Assembly: GCA_022564935.1 (NCBI GenBank)
Contig: JADFKM010000008.1
Span: forward strand, 1 to 45,526
Direction of reading: 5' to 3'
DNA: 45,526 nucleotides
From: Candidatus Dadabacteria bacterium
Lineage (GTDB): Bacteria > Desulfobacterota_D > UBA1144 > Nemesobacterales > JADFKM01
The notes beneath the pieces are model-generated. The model did no database searches. It was not told the DNA's origin and saw only the letters and a list, made by a program, of their open reading frames with translations. Position 1 is the stretch's first letter. Every line of letters starts with the position of its first letter. The position numbers and the translations under genes are program-made. Below are positions 1 to 8,375 of this stretch, piece after piece.

Positions 1-690
1 GAACAGCTTCTTTATTCTCTCGGTATTCATCTTCGAAATTACTAAAACCCGCTCAGAAACTCAAATACGGTTTGTCTATATATTAGCTCGAACGCAGTGA
101 GTTTGCTACAGGTTTACCCTCTACGGTCGTCCGGTTCGCCGTTATCACTGTTGTTTATTCTCTGTCACTTTGAACGTGTGAAAAGGCTGGCCACGAAGTA
201 CTCAAAACTTCAACAACATCCCTTATCCTCTAGCCGGTCGGAGCTTCAGCCGAATCCAAAGCACTAAACTCCGCTCTTCCCAGCACCCTCTACCCACATC
301 ACTCAACTCAATCGCTCCTCCAGACGAACTCCCCCGCTTTGTCTATGTATCCCCATATTCCGGCTCTGACGATAAACTTGATCTTTCCAATGTCTTTCGA
401 TGCGCTCTCGGAATGTGCGACTCCCGATTGGAGGTATATCAATATCAATCCCACAACAAATATCTGAACTCTCATACTACATCCTCCGATGGTGAATTCC
501 TTATGTATGCCTGAGTGCGATATGTTTGCGGCTTTAGAAAAAACACATTGACATTACACACCCTAAGACTGCCCTGTACGGTATCCGGAGAAGCAGGGTA
601 AGCAGCGTTGGGTGCCGTTCACGCTCCCTTGTTCAGTAAGCCGAGCACGTAATCCATTTTCTCCTCCGCGTGCTGCGAGCCGGGGTCAAG
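1..690. other. No recognisable gene
   Basis: I see no convincing coding region, tRNA or rRNA here on either strand. The stretch is mixed in composition with many short stops. The last 80 bases next to the thioesterase gene read open in one minus-strand frame, with a coding-like peptide of about 25 residues ending in LLNKGA, but there is no good start or ribosome binding site, so I do not call it a gene. Confidence 0.5.
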
Positions 691-691
691 C

Positions 692-1135
692 TCATGGGAG
701 TTTGCTCTCCTCTTCCTCCACAATCTGCCTGAACTTCTCCGGCGCAGGAGCGACCTTGTGTGTGCCGTAGTCGAAAAACACTACGCCAGTTTTGGCGCGC
801 GCGACCTCCTTACCCGACGCCTTGCTCGTGAGTAAGTAGAAGATGTCGCAGCCGTACTTGTTCCACTCCCCCACTGCTACGTCTATGGTAAGGGTGTCGC
901 CGTAGAATGCCTCCGACTTGTAGACCAGGACGGCGTCTGAGATGATTAGTCCCGGCCCGTCGATATCGGCCTCTATGAAACCGTAGCCCGCAAGCATCGA
1001 GGCGCGGGCTTCCTGCGTGAGCGAGAGGATGGAGTCGTGCCCTAGGTGGCCTCCGTAGTTAATGTCGCCCGTGCGAAGCGGTATGTCGATAGAGAATACG
1101 AACTTCTCAGGCAAATCAAGCTGGACTCTGCCCAT
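692..1135 (-). CDS. Hotdog-fold acyl-CoA thioesterase (4HBT/YbgC-like)
   Basis: 147 residues, the normal length of a single hotdog domain. It should hydrolyse the thioester of an acyl-CoA or a similar conjugate in the cytoplasm; the acyl substrate cannot be told. The N-terminal stretch RTGDINYGGHLGHDS (residues about 21-35) matches the active-site region of the 4HBT group, in which an Asp is followed by a GH pair at the start of the central helix. The C-terminal half keeps the alternating strand pattern of the fold (AFYGDTLTIDVAV, ARAKTGVVFFDY). It starts at an ATG, lies alone, and faces the plus-strand EamA gene divergently over 170 bases. The class is fairly certain; the specific function is not. 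Confidence 0.8.
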   Translation of the reverse strand: MGRVQLDLPEKFVFSIDIPLRTGDINYGGHLGHDSILSLTQEARASMLAGYGFIEADIDGPGLIISDAVLVYKSEAFYGDTLTIDVAVGEWNKYGCDIFYLLTSKASGKEVARAKTGVVFFDYGTHKVAPAPEKFRQIVEEEESKLP

Positions 1136-1305
1136 TAACGCAACCCCGGAACGAAGAACTCAATAAATCGGCCAAATTATAGCCGATACTCTCGGATTCT
1201 CAATCGCCGCTCACATCGTCCCCCCCAGCACAACCGGTCATTCTTCCCACGCTTATTACAACCCCTCGACTGTGATATAATCATGCAAAAACGTCAGGTA
1301 TTGCT

Positions 1306-1719
1306 ATGCTGGAGAGATGGGTGACCCTCACATTAATTGTAATGCTGTTTTTCGCCGCAGGCAGCTTCTTCGGCAAAGTCGCCCTGCTGCGGGACACTAG
1401 CCCCAGGGTGTATTTCTTTGAAGCCATCGGCACCCTGACCGTGTTCACGACGTTCGTGCTCTTCAACCGGGAGAAGATATTCCCCAACTTCTCGGTCAAC
1501 TACTTCGGGCTTCTCATGGGGCTTACGTGGGGCATCGGAACTATCCTTTTCATCTACGTCCTGAAGATCGGAAAGCTATCAGTCATACTCCCCCTCACGG
1601 CTCTTTACCCTGGAATCACGGTGCTCCTTGCGGTCGTGTTCCTCAAAGAGACGCTCGGCCCCAGGGAAATCGCGGGCATCGTGCTGGCACTCATATCGGG
1701 GATGCTGCTTGCGAGGTGA
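1306..1719 (+). CDS. Half-size EamA/DMT-family membrane protein
   Basis: 137 residues with four to five hydrophobic segments (about 7-25, 34-52, 64-85, 91-112 and 118-136). This is one EamA repeat, half of the usual ten-helix drug/metabolite transporter, so it would have to dimerise to work, as known short DMT members do. The motifs LPLTALYPGITVLLAVVFLKE and GIVLALISGMLL are typical of the repeat's end. It probably exports or imports a small metabolite across the inner membrane; the substrate is unknown. It starts at ATG 1306 with a weak upstream AGG. It is complete, stands alone, and is followed by the AT-rich HNH gene on the other strand. Confidence 0.8.
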   Translation: MLERWVTLTLIVMLFFAAGSFFGKVALLRDTSPRVYFFEAIGTLTVFTTFVLFNREKIFPNFSVNYFGLLMGLTWGIGTILFIYVLKIGKLSVILPLTALYPGITVLLAVVFLKETLGPREIAGIVLALISGMLLAR

Positions 1720-1784
1720 GGTAAGGGGGGAATTTTAATACGCTTGCAACGCACCTTAAAAACAAATTACCAAAATTTATAAAA

Positions 1785-2552
1785 TCATTCGTCAGACATA
1801 GAAGGTAGAATTTTATCGAGTTCTTCCTTCGTCCTATAATCCCCAGGCAAATAACTATAGATAGGTAAAATTGGCAAGTTTAAAGACAAATTTTTCCAAT
1901 CATTGAATCCATAGTCAGCAAAACAAGAGATATCGCACATTCTTTCATCAGGGGGAGTTGAATCAAACGTCATTACATACCCAAAAGGAAGGAACGCTAT
2001 TTCACTAAAATGATGTTGGCCTCGGCTACTAAAAATTCCAGCAATACCAGATTGTCTACTTCGTGGTGAAGTATTGTAAAAAGCACAAATTTGAATGTCT
2101 TGTGCTAAATGCCTTGCTTTTCTATCTAAAACAAATTTTACCAAATCAGGATGATTTTTCTGAAACTCGCTACCATTAGTACTGAAAAACATACAAATAA
2201 TTTGTTTGATTACTCTAAGAGGGAAAATATAAAATGGGTAATATATGCTAGGTTTTCCCCTTGTATATTTAAGGACATTCATTGCTTTATATGTCCAATC
2301 AACATATGCAGTCCCATACCAGCTGCCGGTGGTCGTATTACAACGCTCACAAAGGGTATAACCGCCTACCCCTTTTTGATTAGGTTTCCCCTGAGATGAA
2401 TCAAGAAAATTTTGATCTTCTAACAAGTCTTGGAGATCTTGGTAAAATACGGGTTTGCTATTAAATGCTTTCCTTGGAGGGACGTGTTCATAGGTTAACT
2501 CAATATTTATACCACAAATATGACAAATTCCTTTTACCTTTCTAGAAGCCAT
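1785..2552 (-). CDS. HNH-like zinc-finger protein, AT-rich, probably acquired
   Basis: 255 residues. The N-terminus has the layout of an HNH/treble-clef nuclease: C10-x2-C13, then E22-H23-VPPR, then C68-x2-C71-N72. The two Cys pairs would bind structural zinc, while His23 and Asn72 are candidate catalytic residues. After about residue 85 there is a domain of some 170 residues that I do not recognise, with no membrane segment. Base composition is clearly richer in A+T than the genes on both sides, and the gene stands alone, which suggests recent transfer. HNH proteins of this kind act in restriction, phage defence or mobile elements; which applies here is open. Start is ATG 2552; no strong ribosome binding site is visible. 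Confidence 0.65.
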   Translation of the reverse strand: MASRKVKGICHICGINIELTYEHVPPRKAFNSKPVFYQDLQDLLEDQNFLDSSQGKPNQKGVGGYTLCERCNTTTGSWYGTAYVDWTYKAMNVLKYTRGKPSIYYPFYIFPLRVIKQIICMFFSTNGSEFQKNHPDLVKFVLDRKARHLAQDIQICAFYNTSPRSRQSGIAGIFSSRGQHHFSEIAFLPFGYVMTFDSTPPDERMCDISCFADYGFNDWKNLSLNLPILPIYSYLPGDYRTKEELDKILPSMSDE

Positions 2553-2610
2553 TTACTAGGTATTATTTTAGCACATCTAGTCACTTTTTCGTATCAAGCC
2601 CCATATACCC

Positions 2611-3489
2611 TCACACCTCCACCCTAATATCCCTCGCAAAAACCCCCATCGTTTCCAGAACGCCATCAAGGGTTCCTGAGAGGGGCTGGAAGATCACGTG
2701 TGTGACCCCGGCTTCGGCATATAGTGCGATGCCGGAAGTGATTTTCTCGACGGAGCCGCGAAGGGGCTCGTCCTCCCCCTTGTCCTCGTCTGTAATCTCC
2801 AGGTTCTTGCGCAGGTACACTCCGAACCCCTCTAAGCCGCGACCCTCCTTCTCCAACCGGTCAATGAGATAAGCGACGCCATCTCTTACCTGCGCGGGGC
2901 TAAGACCCACCGGATGCCATCCATCCCCGGCCCTTGCGGCGCGCTCGATTGCGCGGCCTCCGCCGCCACCGACTAGGATTGGCGGACGGGGCTTTTGCTC
3001 CGGCAGGGGCTCAAACACTATGCCGTCGAAGTTTGCATGCCTGCCCTGAAAACTGGGCTCGGGGTTTGTGAAAAGCGTTTTCAACACCTCAATGTACTCG
3101 TCAGTAACAGCGCCGCGCTTCTCGAAAGGTACACCGAGAGCATGGAACTCCCCCTCCAGATGACCCACACCGACACCCACTATGAGACGCCCTGAGGAGA
3201 GCACATCGATCGTGGCGAGCATCTTGCCGAGCACTAGGGGGTTTCTGTAAGGCAATACTAAAACGCTCGTGCCGAGCGCAACACGCGAGGTAAGGGCTGC
3301 CACATATGAAAGGGTTACCAGAGGCTCGTAAAACACCCGGCCGAAACCCTGGTGCCCCTTGGGAAGAACGATGTGGTCGCTCACCCAGACGGAGTCAAAA
3401 CCAAGGCTTTCGGCGCCAACGGATATCTTACGAATCGACTCCGTGCCGGCGAACTTGCCGAAGTTTGGAAGCGCAACGCCGAATTTCAT
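2611..3489 (-). CDS. LLM-class F420-dependent oxidoreductase (TIGR03619-like)
   Basis: 292 residues from the ATG that begins MKFGVALPNFGKFAG. An upstream TTG would add 14 residues (FDSFCNLCC...) that look unlike the family, so the ATG is preferred. It is a luciferase-like TIM barrel: the first strand is KFGVALPNFG, then SVWVSDHIVLP, the central GVGVGHLEGEFHALG, and RPPILVGGGGGRAIERAARAGDGW, which binds the deazaflavin/flavin phosphate. Members use F420 or FMN to reduce or oxidise small organic substrates; the substrate is unknown. It follows the PD-(D/E)XK gene closely on the same strand. A second, distinct LLM protein lies 6 kb away, which fits a host that makes F420, but no F420-synthesis gene is present here. 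Confidence 0.85.
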   Translation of the reverse strand: MKFGVALPNFGKFAGTESIRKISVGAESLGFDSVWVSDHIVLPKGHQGFGRVFYEPLVTLSYVAALTSRVALGTSVLVLPYRNPLVLGKMLATIDVLSSGRLIVGVGVGHLEGEFHALGVPFEKRGAVTDEYIEVLKTLFTNPEPSFQGRHANFDGIVFEPLPEQKPRPPILVGGGGGRAIERAARAGDGWHPVGLSPAQVRDGVAYLIDRLEKEGRGLEGFGVYLRKNLEITDEDKGEDEPLRGSVEKITSGIALYAEAGVTHVIFQPLSGTLDGVLETMGVFARDIRVEV

Positions 3490-3536
3490 AGGATTTTCGG
3501 GACAGCAGAGATTACAGAAACTATCGAACAACCTCG

Positions 3537-4370
3537 CTATACCAGGTACATTTTGGGACCGACAAATACCTCGACCTCAAATTTTCCGTCGGAGTGAGAG
3601 AGGTCGTCTTCCAGTTTCACCGGTCTCTGTATAAATCCGTCAGGGTCATACACAAAGCAGAATAACGTCTTGAAACCCCTGCGGCGTCTGTACCTTTCGA
3701 TGTCAACCAACAGCTGGTTCCTAAGCTCCTTCTCGCCCACACCAACCCCTGTTTTCTTAGCCTCAATAATGAGGCCCTGCTCCTTCAATAGGAATACCCT
3801 CGAAGGCTTTTTGGCATATTTTGGCTGCCACTCCTCTATTTTTATATCCTTAAAATCCATTTTTAAAAGTGCATGCAGCAAGTCAACGACGTCATTCTCA
3901 TCATTGATGTCCAGGGTCTCCCGGTTGTCATAGCGATTAGCCAGCTGCTTTGCCACAAGATTGAAGCGGGAGCACCAGTTTCTTATAACATCCAGAGTGT
4001 CGGTGGAAGCGTCTAAGTTTTTGGATTTCCCTGTACCGCCAACTACTGTAGACCAGTAATCAGGGTCGTTTTTGATATCGTCCCTGAGGGATTTAATAAA
4101 TGCGATTTTTACTCGCAAATGGGCGTTGTACATAAAACTCGAGTCATCCAGGTTCGCCGTTGCGTTTATCTCACGAAATCTTACAGCCTCAGTCTTTGAA
4201 AAATTGTTTTCGAAAATCTTTATAACCCTCTGCTCCCACCTTTTTACTCTCTCCCAGCAATAATCATGCTTTTCCTTTGAGTAAGGGTTAACCGATTGGA
4301 AAGAGACAATCTCATCGATGAGGAGGTTTAATGTGCTGATTATTTCCTTTAATTTGTCCTCACCCTTCAT
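3537..4370 (-). CDS. DpnII/MboI-like PD-(D/E)XK nuclease-domain protein lacking the catalytic Asp
   Basis: 277 residues. The C-terminal half (about 155-270) matches a widespread restriction-nuclease-like domain. Its entry DVVDLLHALLKMDFKDI is followed by EEWQPKYAKKPSRVFLLK, IIEAKKTG, ELRNQLLVDIERY and KTLFCFVYDPDG. The Glu and Lys of the E-x-K half are present in EAKK. In family members I remember the preceding strand reads SRVDFLLK or SRMDFLLK; here it reads SRVFLLK, so the acidic residue is absent, as if one codon were deleted between 3794 and 3795. The N-terminal 150 residues are helical and unassigned. The protein may be nuclease-dead, a binding protein or decaying. It sits next to the HNH-like gene with one LLM gene between, but there is no methylase or other restriction partner. 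Confidence 0.7.
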   Translation of the reverse strand: MKGEDKLKEIISTLNLLIDEIVSFQSVNPYSKEKHDYCWERVKRWEQRVIKIFENNFSKTEAVRFREINATANLDDSSFMYNAHLRVKIAFIKSLRDDIKNDPDYWSTVVGGTGKSKNLDASTDTLDVIRNWCSRFNLVAKQLANRYDNRETLDINDENDVVDLLHALLKMDFKDIKIEEWQPKYAKKPSRVFLLKEQGLIIEAKKTGVGVGEKELRNQLLVDIERYRRRRGFKTLFCFVYDPDGFIQRPVKLEDDLSHSDGKFEVEVFVGPKMYLV

Positions 4371-4448
4371 ATGTAAATCTTACTCTTCAAAATACGTTAG
4401 AGTTTAGGGAATCGCTATAACCCGACCAAGTCTGAAATAAGCGACAAC

Positions 4449-5052
4449 TTACTTTACAGGCTCCCAAACAAATTTGCCAGTCCTATTCGCATATCCCCAC
4501 CTGTGCTCAGAATCCTGAACAAACCGAGACCATCGAAAAAAGGCATTGCAAGCTCATAGCTCGTTTCAACCACAACATTCCCCACCGAATCAATGCAGCC
4601 CCAAAGCCCACTGTCCATGCTACCCTTCATCACCGGCGCAACGCCGCCTCTGAACCCAAGCGCCCTGTTCCATGTCGGCCTTATTACCCAGTCGCCCAAT
4701 TTATCTATGAACCCCCACCTCCCATTTTCCCATGTCCCCACCCGACCGGGGCGAGACCCTCGCTGAACTCCCCCACGCCCTCAAACCGGGGCTTTATAAC
4801 CACCATTCCAGATACATCTATAAAACCCCACTTATCACCTTCCCTAACCCCCTCCAGCCCTTCCGAGTAACGACCCACATAATCCCATTCAGGCCGTATA
4901 ACCACCCTGCCTTTTTTGTTCATATACCCCCATTTCCCATCCTTTAGCACAGGGTAAAGCTCCACAGTCTTACTGTCGGTAAAGATATTTTTATTACACC
5001 CAAGACTAAGACAAATGAGCAGTAGTGCAGCTATTGAAGCAATTTTTCTCAT
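4449..5052 (-). pseudogene. WG-repeat lipoprotein, broken by two frameshifts
   Basis: The N-terminus is a lipoprotein signal (MRKIASIAALLLICLSLGC) followed by WG repeats such as DGKWGYMNKKGRVVIRPEWD and DKWGFIDVSGMVVIKPRF. Reading stays in the first frame to about 4745, then must shift by one base for the next repeats (WENGRWGFIDKLGDWVIRP, LWGCIDSVGNVVV). Near 4500-4515 a second one-base shift restores a clean ending, QDSEHRWGYANRTGKFVWEPVK, with a stop at 4449. Repaired, it would be a five-repeat outer-membrane or periplasmic lipoprotein of about 200 residues. WG repeats are beta-rich binding modules of unclear function. Two separate indels with good coding on each side suggest recent decay or assembly error. 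Confidence 0.8.
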
Positions 5053-5422
5053 CTATGTCACTATCCACACCTATTTAAATCCATAATTCCAGCGGACTCT
5101 TACTCCGACAATTTACAAATTACCACCTTTAATTTGCTTGTCACATAAATCAAGGGGGGCTTCAACCCAACGGCTTCATTTCGTTTAAAGCTCAGTGCAC
5201 ATAGGAAAAATACAGTCCGAACCTTTTAACCCTCAAGGAATCAAACTCACTCTTTCACGGATGAGCGGCGCTAGCCGCCGTAAATTGAGTCCCATTGCAC
5301 GGCTCTGGTGCTAAAACTCCTTAGAACCATCCCAGCCGAGCGGTTTAGCTGAACCAGAGTAATTAAGGGAACTCAAGTTTCTTAATTCTCAACCTTATCA
5401 CACGCCATCTCCATGCCAAATG
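5053..5422. other. Intergenic, no gene seen
   Basis: 370 bases between the WG-repeat pseudogene and the TonB-like gene. I find no open frame of note, no tRNA and no clear terminator. A short perfect hairpin GCGGC-GCTA-GCCGC lies near 5265-5278 but has no T tract beside it. Confidence 0.5.
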
Positions 5423-6286
5423 CTATCTCCATTCAAGGCGGACATCGTTCACAACGCCGTGCACCTCAAGCCTGCCGAGTATTTCACTGCGTATATCCTC
5501 AAATGTGGGCTCTCTCTTCCTGAGCGATACCCGTGTCGAGTCTGTCTTCTGCCACCAATAATCCAGCAGATAAGCAAATTCCAGCCTTATCTGAAGTCCC
5601 CTTTCCCTCCATTCCGGGGGAAATCTGTGGAAGGGGCCCGCCTCCCGGACGGAGCGAACGACCTCCCTGTTGAGCCTTTCGTATGGAGTGGACTTAACAA
5701 CGACAACATCGAGAACCTTTCCTTTAGCCGTTAAAATAAGCACTAACTCCAGGGTTCCTTGTTCCCTGGCAAGGCGCGATTCCATGGGGTACTGCCAGAC
5801 GTCTTCAATCTTGCGTTTAAGCCTTACGAAGTAGGGAAAGTACCTGAACTCCCGGGTGTTAAGTGATACGGTCTTATATATCTTGGGCACAGAAACGCCG
5901 GGTCTGTTAGAAGCGAGGTAATCACCGTCCTTTGGCGCCCCATCGTAAGTAGAGGCGTTATGAGCACGTGGCGGAGTTGTATCGAGCAGTGAGCGCTTTT
6001 TGGGTATATTGGGTACGATGTATTGATACATAGGGTTGTTGTAGCTTTTTTCTCCCTCCGACTCTGATGAATTCCGGTGGCGCGGCACGGCTGCGGCACC
6101 TGTATCCACAGACGATTCATCGGTTTCCACTTCCTCAGCCACGGCCCTATACCGCTGGGGAATCTTATGCAAGCTGGTGGTATAGTGAGAATTCCCATCT
6201 ACGTCTTCCCATCTGTAAAGTTGAATCGAAAATGAGGTATAAGGGAGGAAAAAAAGCGCGGCAACAACGGCTAAAATATATCTCAT
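5423..6286 (-). CDS. DUF4124 plus TonB C-terminal domain protein
   Basis: 287 residues. Residues 1-20 form a hydrophobic anchor or signal peptide. Residues about 22-40 (IQLYRWEDVDGNSHYTTSL) match DUF4124, an envelope module common in proteobacteria. A low-complexity charged linker follows to about 130. Residues about 165-255 are a TonB C-terminal domain, with KRKIEDVWQYP, TLELVLILTAKGKVLDVVVVKS and LNREVVRSVREAGPF. Such domains contact outer-membrane receptors or other periplasmic partners. It lacks the proline-rich spacer of classical TonB, and there is no exbB/exbD or receptor nearby. It may therefore be a structural envelope protein rather than an energy transducer. It is a single gene, complete, with an ATG start. 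Confidence 0.8.
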   Translation of the reverse strand: MRYILAVVAALFFLPYTSFSIQLYRWEDVDGNSHYTTSLHKIPQRYRAVAEEVETDESSVDTGAAAVPRHRNSSESEGEKSYNNPMYQYIVPNIPKKRSLLDTTPPRAHNASTYDGAPKDGDYLASNRPGVSVPKIYKTVSLNTREFRYFPYFVRLKRKIEDVWQYPMESRLAREQGTLELVLILTAKGKVLDVVVVKSTPYERLNREVVRSVREAGPFHRFPPEWRERGLQIRLEFAYLLDYWWQKTDSTRVSLRKREPTFEDIRSEILGRLEVHGVVNDVRLEWR

Positions 6287-6376
6287 CCGGTAGTTTTTCC
6301 GGTCAATTCTTGATCACAAACCTGTGGTTATTATACATATATTCGTTCCTTTATGTCTAGGGTGTAATTAAATATG

Positions 6377-6391
6377 GGTCATGACTAGAAC
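6377..6391 (+). repeat. Left terminal inverted repeat core of the IS1595-type element
   Basis: GGTCATGACTAGAAC matches the inverse of 7098-7112 at 13 of 15 positions. It overlaps the stop codon of the transposase frame, as in compact insertion sequences. Confidence 0.65.
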
Positions 6392-7067
6392 GGGGGTTTA
6401 TTTCTGAAGAATTTGAGCAGAATTTTATAAATATTCTTACCCCTGTAATTGTATCTAAACTCACATTCTTTCACGTGCAAGTAGAAAGTGGATTTACTCA
6501 TTCCCCTAAACCCGGCAAGTCTCATTTTAGCATAACCCCGGAACCCTTCACTCCCGTTAATGTGTGAAGAACCTGAGGTGAATTCATCGCTGCCATGATC
6601 GACCCTTAGGTGCTTTCTATATCCAAGGTCAACGAGTCCGTTATAACCACGCCAATTCTCAGAATGAATTACCGAATCCAGGGATACTTTTCCTCTAATC
6701 ACCCCCTGTAGCGTGGCTTTTGAGCAATCTGGAACTATTTCTGTGTACACCGAACCGTTCCTTTTGAATATTCCAAACACGATGGTTTTACCATATGAAC
6801 CCCTGCCTCTTTTTTCCCTTTTACTCTCCTTGCTCCGAAGTATGATTCATCCACTTCCACCTCTCCCCTAAAAGGAGATTCCGATTCTCATATCTTGGCA
6901 ATTGTTTGTTTTATTGATCTCAAATATCCGTTGACTGTATTTCGGTGTAAAACGGCTATTTCCGATATCTGAACCGCATCTAAATCTGCACAAAAAAGCC
7001 TTAGTATTTCTCTAAATTTTGGCTCTGAAATTTTTGCGAACTTTGCATACTTGTTTTTTCTCGTCAT
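6385..7067 (-). pseudogene. IS1595-family transposase, inactivated
   Basis: The full transposase can be traced on the minus strand. It starts at ATG 7067 with MTRKNKYAKFAKISEP, followed by a helix-turn-helix-like segment (DAVQISEIAVLHRNTVNGYL). After IAKI an in-frame TGA stands where relatives usually have a Cys codon. The frame then continues through ESPFRGEVEVDESYFGARR, and a one-base change in the A run of KGKKRGRG shifts the frame. The rest is one open 131-codon frame to TAG 6385. The DDE-type ISXO2 domain shows DESYFG and NGSEGF, while the middle motif reads HSENWRGYNG where HSDGW is usual, so the second catalytic Asp is Glu. It cannot make a normal transposase. Confidence 0.85.
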
Positions 7068-7097
7068 TACTAGTACTTAACACATTATTTCTGTGTT

Positions 7098-7112
7098 ATT
7101 CTATTCATGACC
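7098..7112 (-). repeat. Right terminal inverted repeat core of the IS1595-type element
   Basis: On the minus strand this reads GGTCATGAATAGAAT, pairing with 6377-6391. It lies about 30 bases upstream of the transposase start, a normal position for this family. Confidence 0.65.
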
Positions 7113-7237
7113 TTTTAATTTTTGTTGCTGCCGTTCCCCTACCGCCGGAAGAAATTTTTCCTCCATTTTTGTGTCTGATGTAAAAATAAGTACATTATGC
7201 TGCTTTCAATAAACATAATAATAAACGGAGGCTGCAA

Positions 7238-8248
7238 ATGACCGAAGACCCAACCCCCGATAAGGTCTTGCAACTGGGACTGAGCTTTTGGGGCTCCAAA
7301 ACACTCCTGAGCGCAGTAGAGCTAGGCGTGTTCACAGAGCTTTCCGGAGGCCCCCTAGACCGAGATGAGCTTTCGGCGCGGCTTAAACTGCACCAACGCG
7401 GCGCTCGTGATTTCTTCGACGCCCTGGTATCGCTGGGAATGCTGGAAAGAAACGGCTCTTCGTATTCAAACACACCGGATACAGCACGCTTTCTGGATAA
7501 GAACAAGCCTTCTTACATTGGCGGCTGGCTAGAGATGTCAAATGCGCGGCTGTACAAATTCTGGGGCAATCTGACCGAAGCGCTTCGCACCGGAAAGCCC
7601 CAAAACGAGATTAAAGAAGGCCAAGACCTGTTCGGGGAGCTTTACAGCGACCCCGACCGCCTGCGCTCTTTTCTCCACGCCATGACGGGCCTCGGCATGG
7701 CCACCAACATAGCGATCGCAAACAAATTCCCCTGGGGCGATTACGAAACCTACATCGACATAGGTGGGGCTCAGGGAGGGCTTGCGGTACAGGTAGCCCT
7801 GGCAAATGAGCACATCACGGGCGGGGGACTCGACCTCCCCGTCGTTGCCCCGATTTTCGAGGACTACGTGAGCGAGTCTGGTCTGGAGGGACGTCTCAAG
7901 TTCTATGAGGGTAACTTCTTCGAAGACCCGCTCCCGAAAGCGGACGTGCTCTCGATGGGACACATACTGCACGACTGGAACATGGAGGAAAAAATGATGC
8001 TCATATCCAAGGCCTACGACGCGCTGCCCGAAGGCGGAGCCCTTATCGTCTACGAAGCGCTAATAGACGACGACAGGTCTCAGAACACATTCGGTCTGCT
8101 CATGAGCCTGAATATGATCATCGAGACTCAGGGGGGGTTCGACTACACCGGAGCCGATTGCAGCGGGTGGCTGAAAGAGGCCGGGTTCCGGGAGACCAGA
8201 GTAGAGCACCTGCACGGGCCCGACTCTATGGTCGTGGGGATTAAGTAG
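7238..8248 (+). CDS. SAM-dependent O-methyltransferase of the small-molecule (COMT-like) class
   Basis: 336 residues. Residues about 10-85 form the winged-helix dimerisation domain ([21 protein letters not shown] ... [18 protein letters not shown]). The Rossmann-type methyltransferase domain follows, with the SAM-binding glycine loop [16 protein letters not shown] and the acidic end of the next strand in GGGLDLPVV. The segment [10 protein letters not shown] carries the HDW signature, whose His is the catalytic base in plant and bacterial O-methyltransferases. It would methylate a hydroxyl on a phenolic, polyketide or carotenoid-like compound; the substrate is unknown. The ribosome binding site is strong (CGGAGG, seven bases from the ATG). 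It is a single gene beside an insertion sequence. Confidence 0.85.
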   Translation: MTEDPTPDKVLQLGLSFWGSKTLLSAVELGVFTELSGGPLDRDELSARLKLHQRGARDFFDALVSLGMLERNGSSYSNTPDTARFLDKNKPSYIGGWLEMSNARLYKFWGNLTEALRTGKPQNEIKEGQDLFGELYSDPDRLRSFLHAMTGLGMATNIAIANKFPWGDYETYIDIGGAQGGLAVQVALANEHITGGGLDLPVVAPIFEDYVSESGLEGRLKFYEGNFFEDPLPKADVLSMGHILHDWNMEEKMMLISKAYDALPEGGALIVYEALIDDDRSQNTFGLLMSLNMIIETQGGFDYTGADCSGWLKEAGFRETRVEHLHGPDSMVVGIK

Positions 8249-8375
8249 GGGCGAAAGGTAACGATCAATAATCGCGGTGACGTCAGTTATTCCAACGGAT
8301 AAAGAGGCCCCGGCCCTCAAGGCATGAACCATCCAAACGCTTCCGGCAGTAAGGGACTAGACCAAATGTCGCGGT

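Larger units (their letters stand above)
6361..7135 (-). mobile_element. Degenerate IS1595-type insertion sequence
   Basis: A decayed IS1595-family transposase gene (6385-7067) lies between two inverted copies of GGTCATGAmTAGAAy, at 6377-6391 on the plus strand and 7098-7112 on the minus strand, each preceded on its outer side by an AATTAAA segment. Outer ends are approximate: about 6361 on the left and up to about 7135 on the right. I could not identify a target duplication. The element separates the TonB-like gene from the O-methyltransferase gene, whose promoter region may include the right end. Confidence 0.75.

Noticed and set aside
613-690. A short coding-like peptide just after the thioesterase stop, in another frame
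   Set aside because: Only about 25 residues, no start codon with a ribosome binding site. It may be a frameshifted tail, but the thioesterase already has full length.
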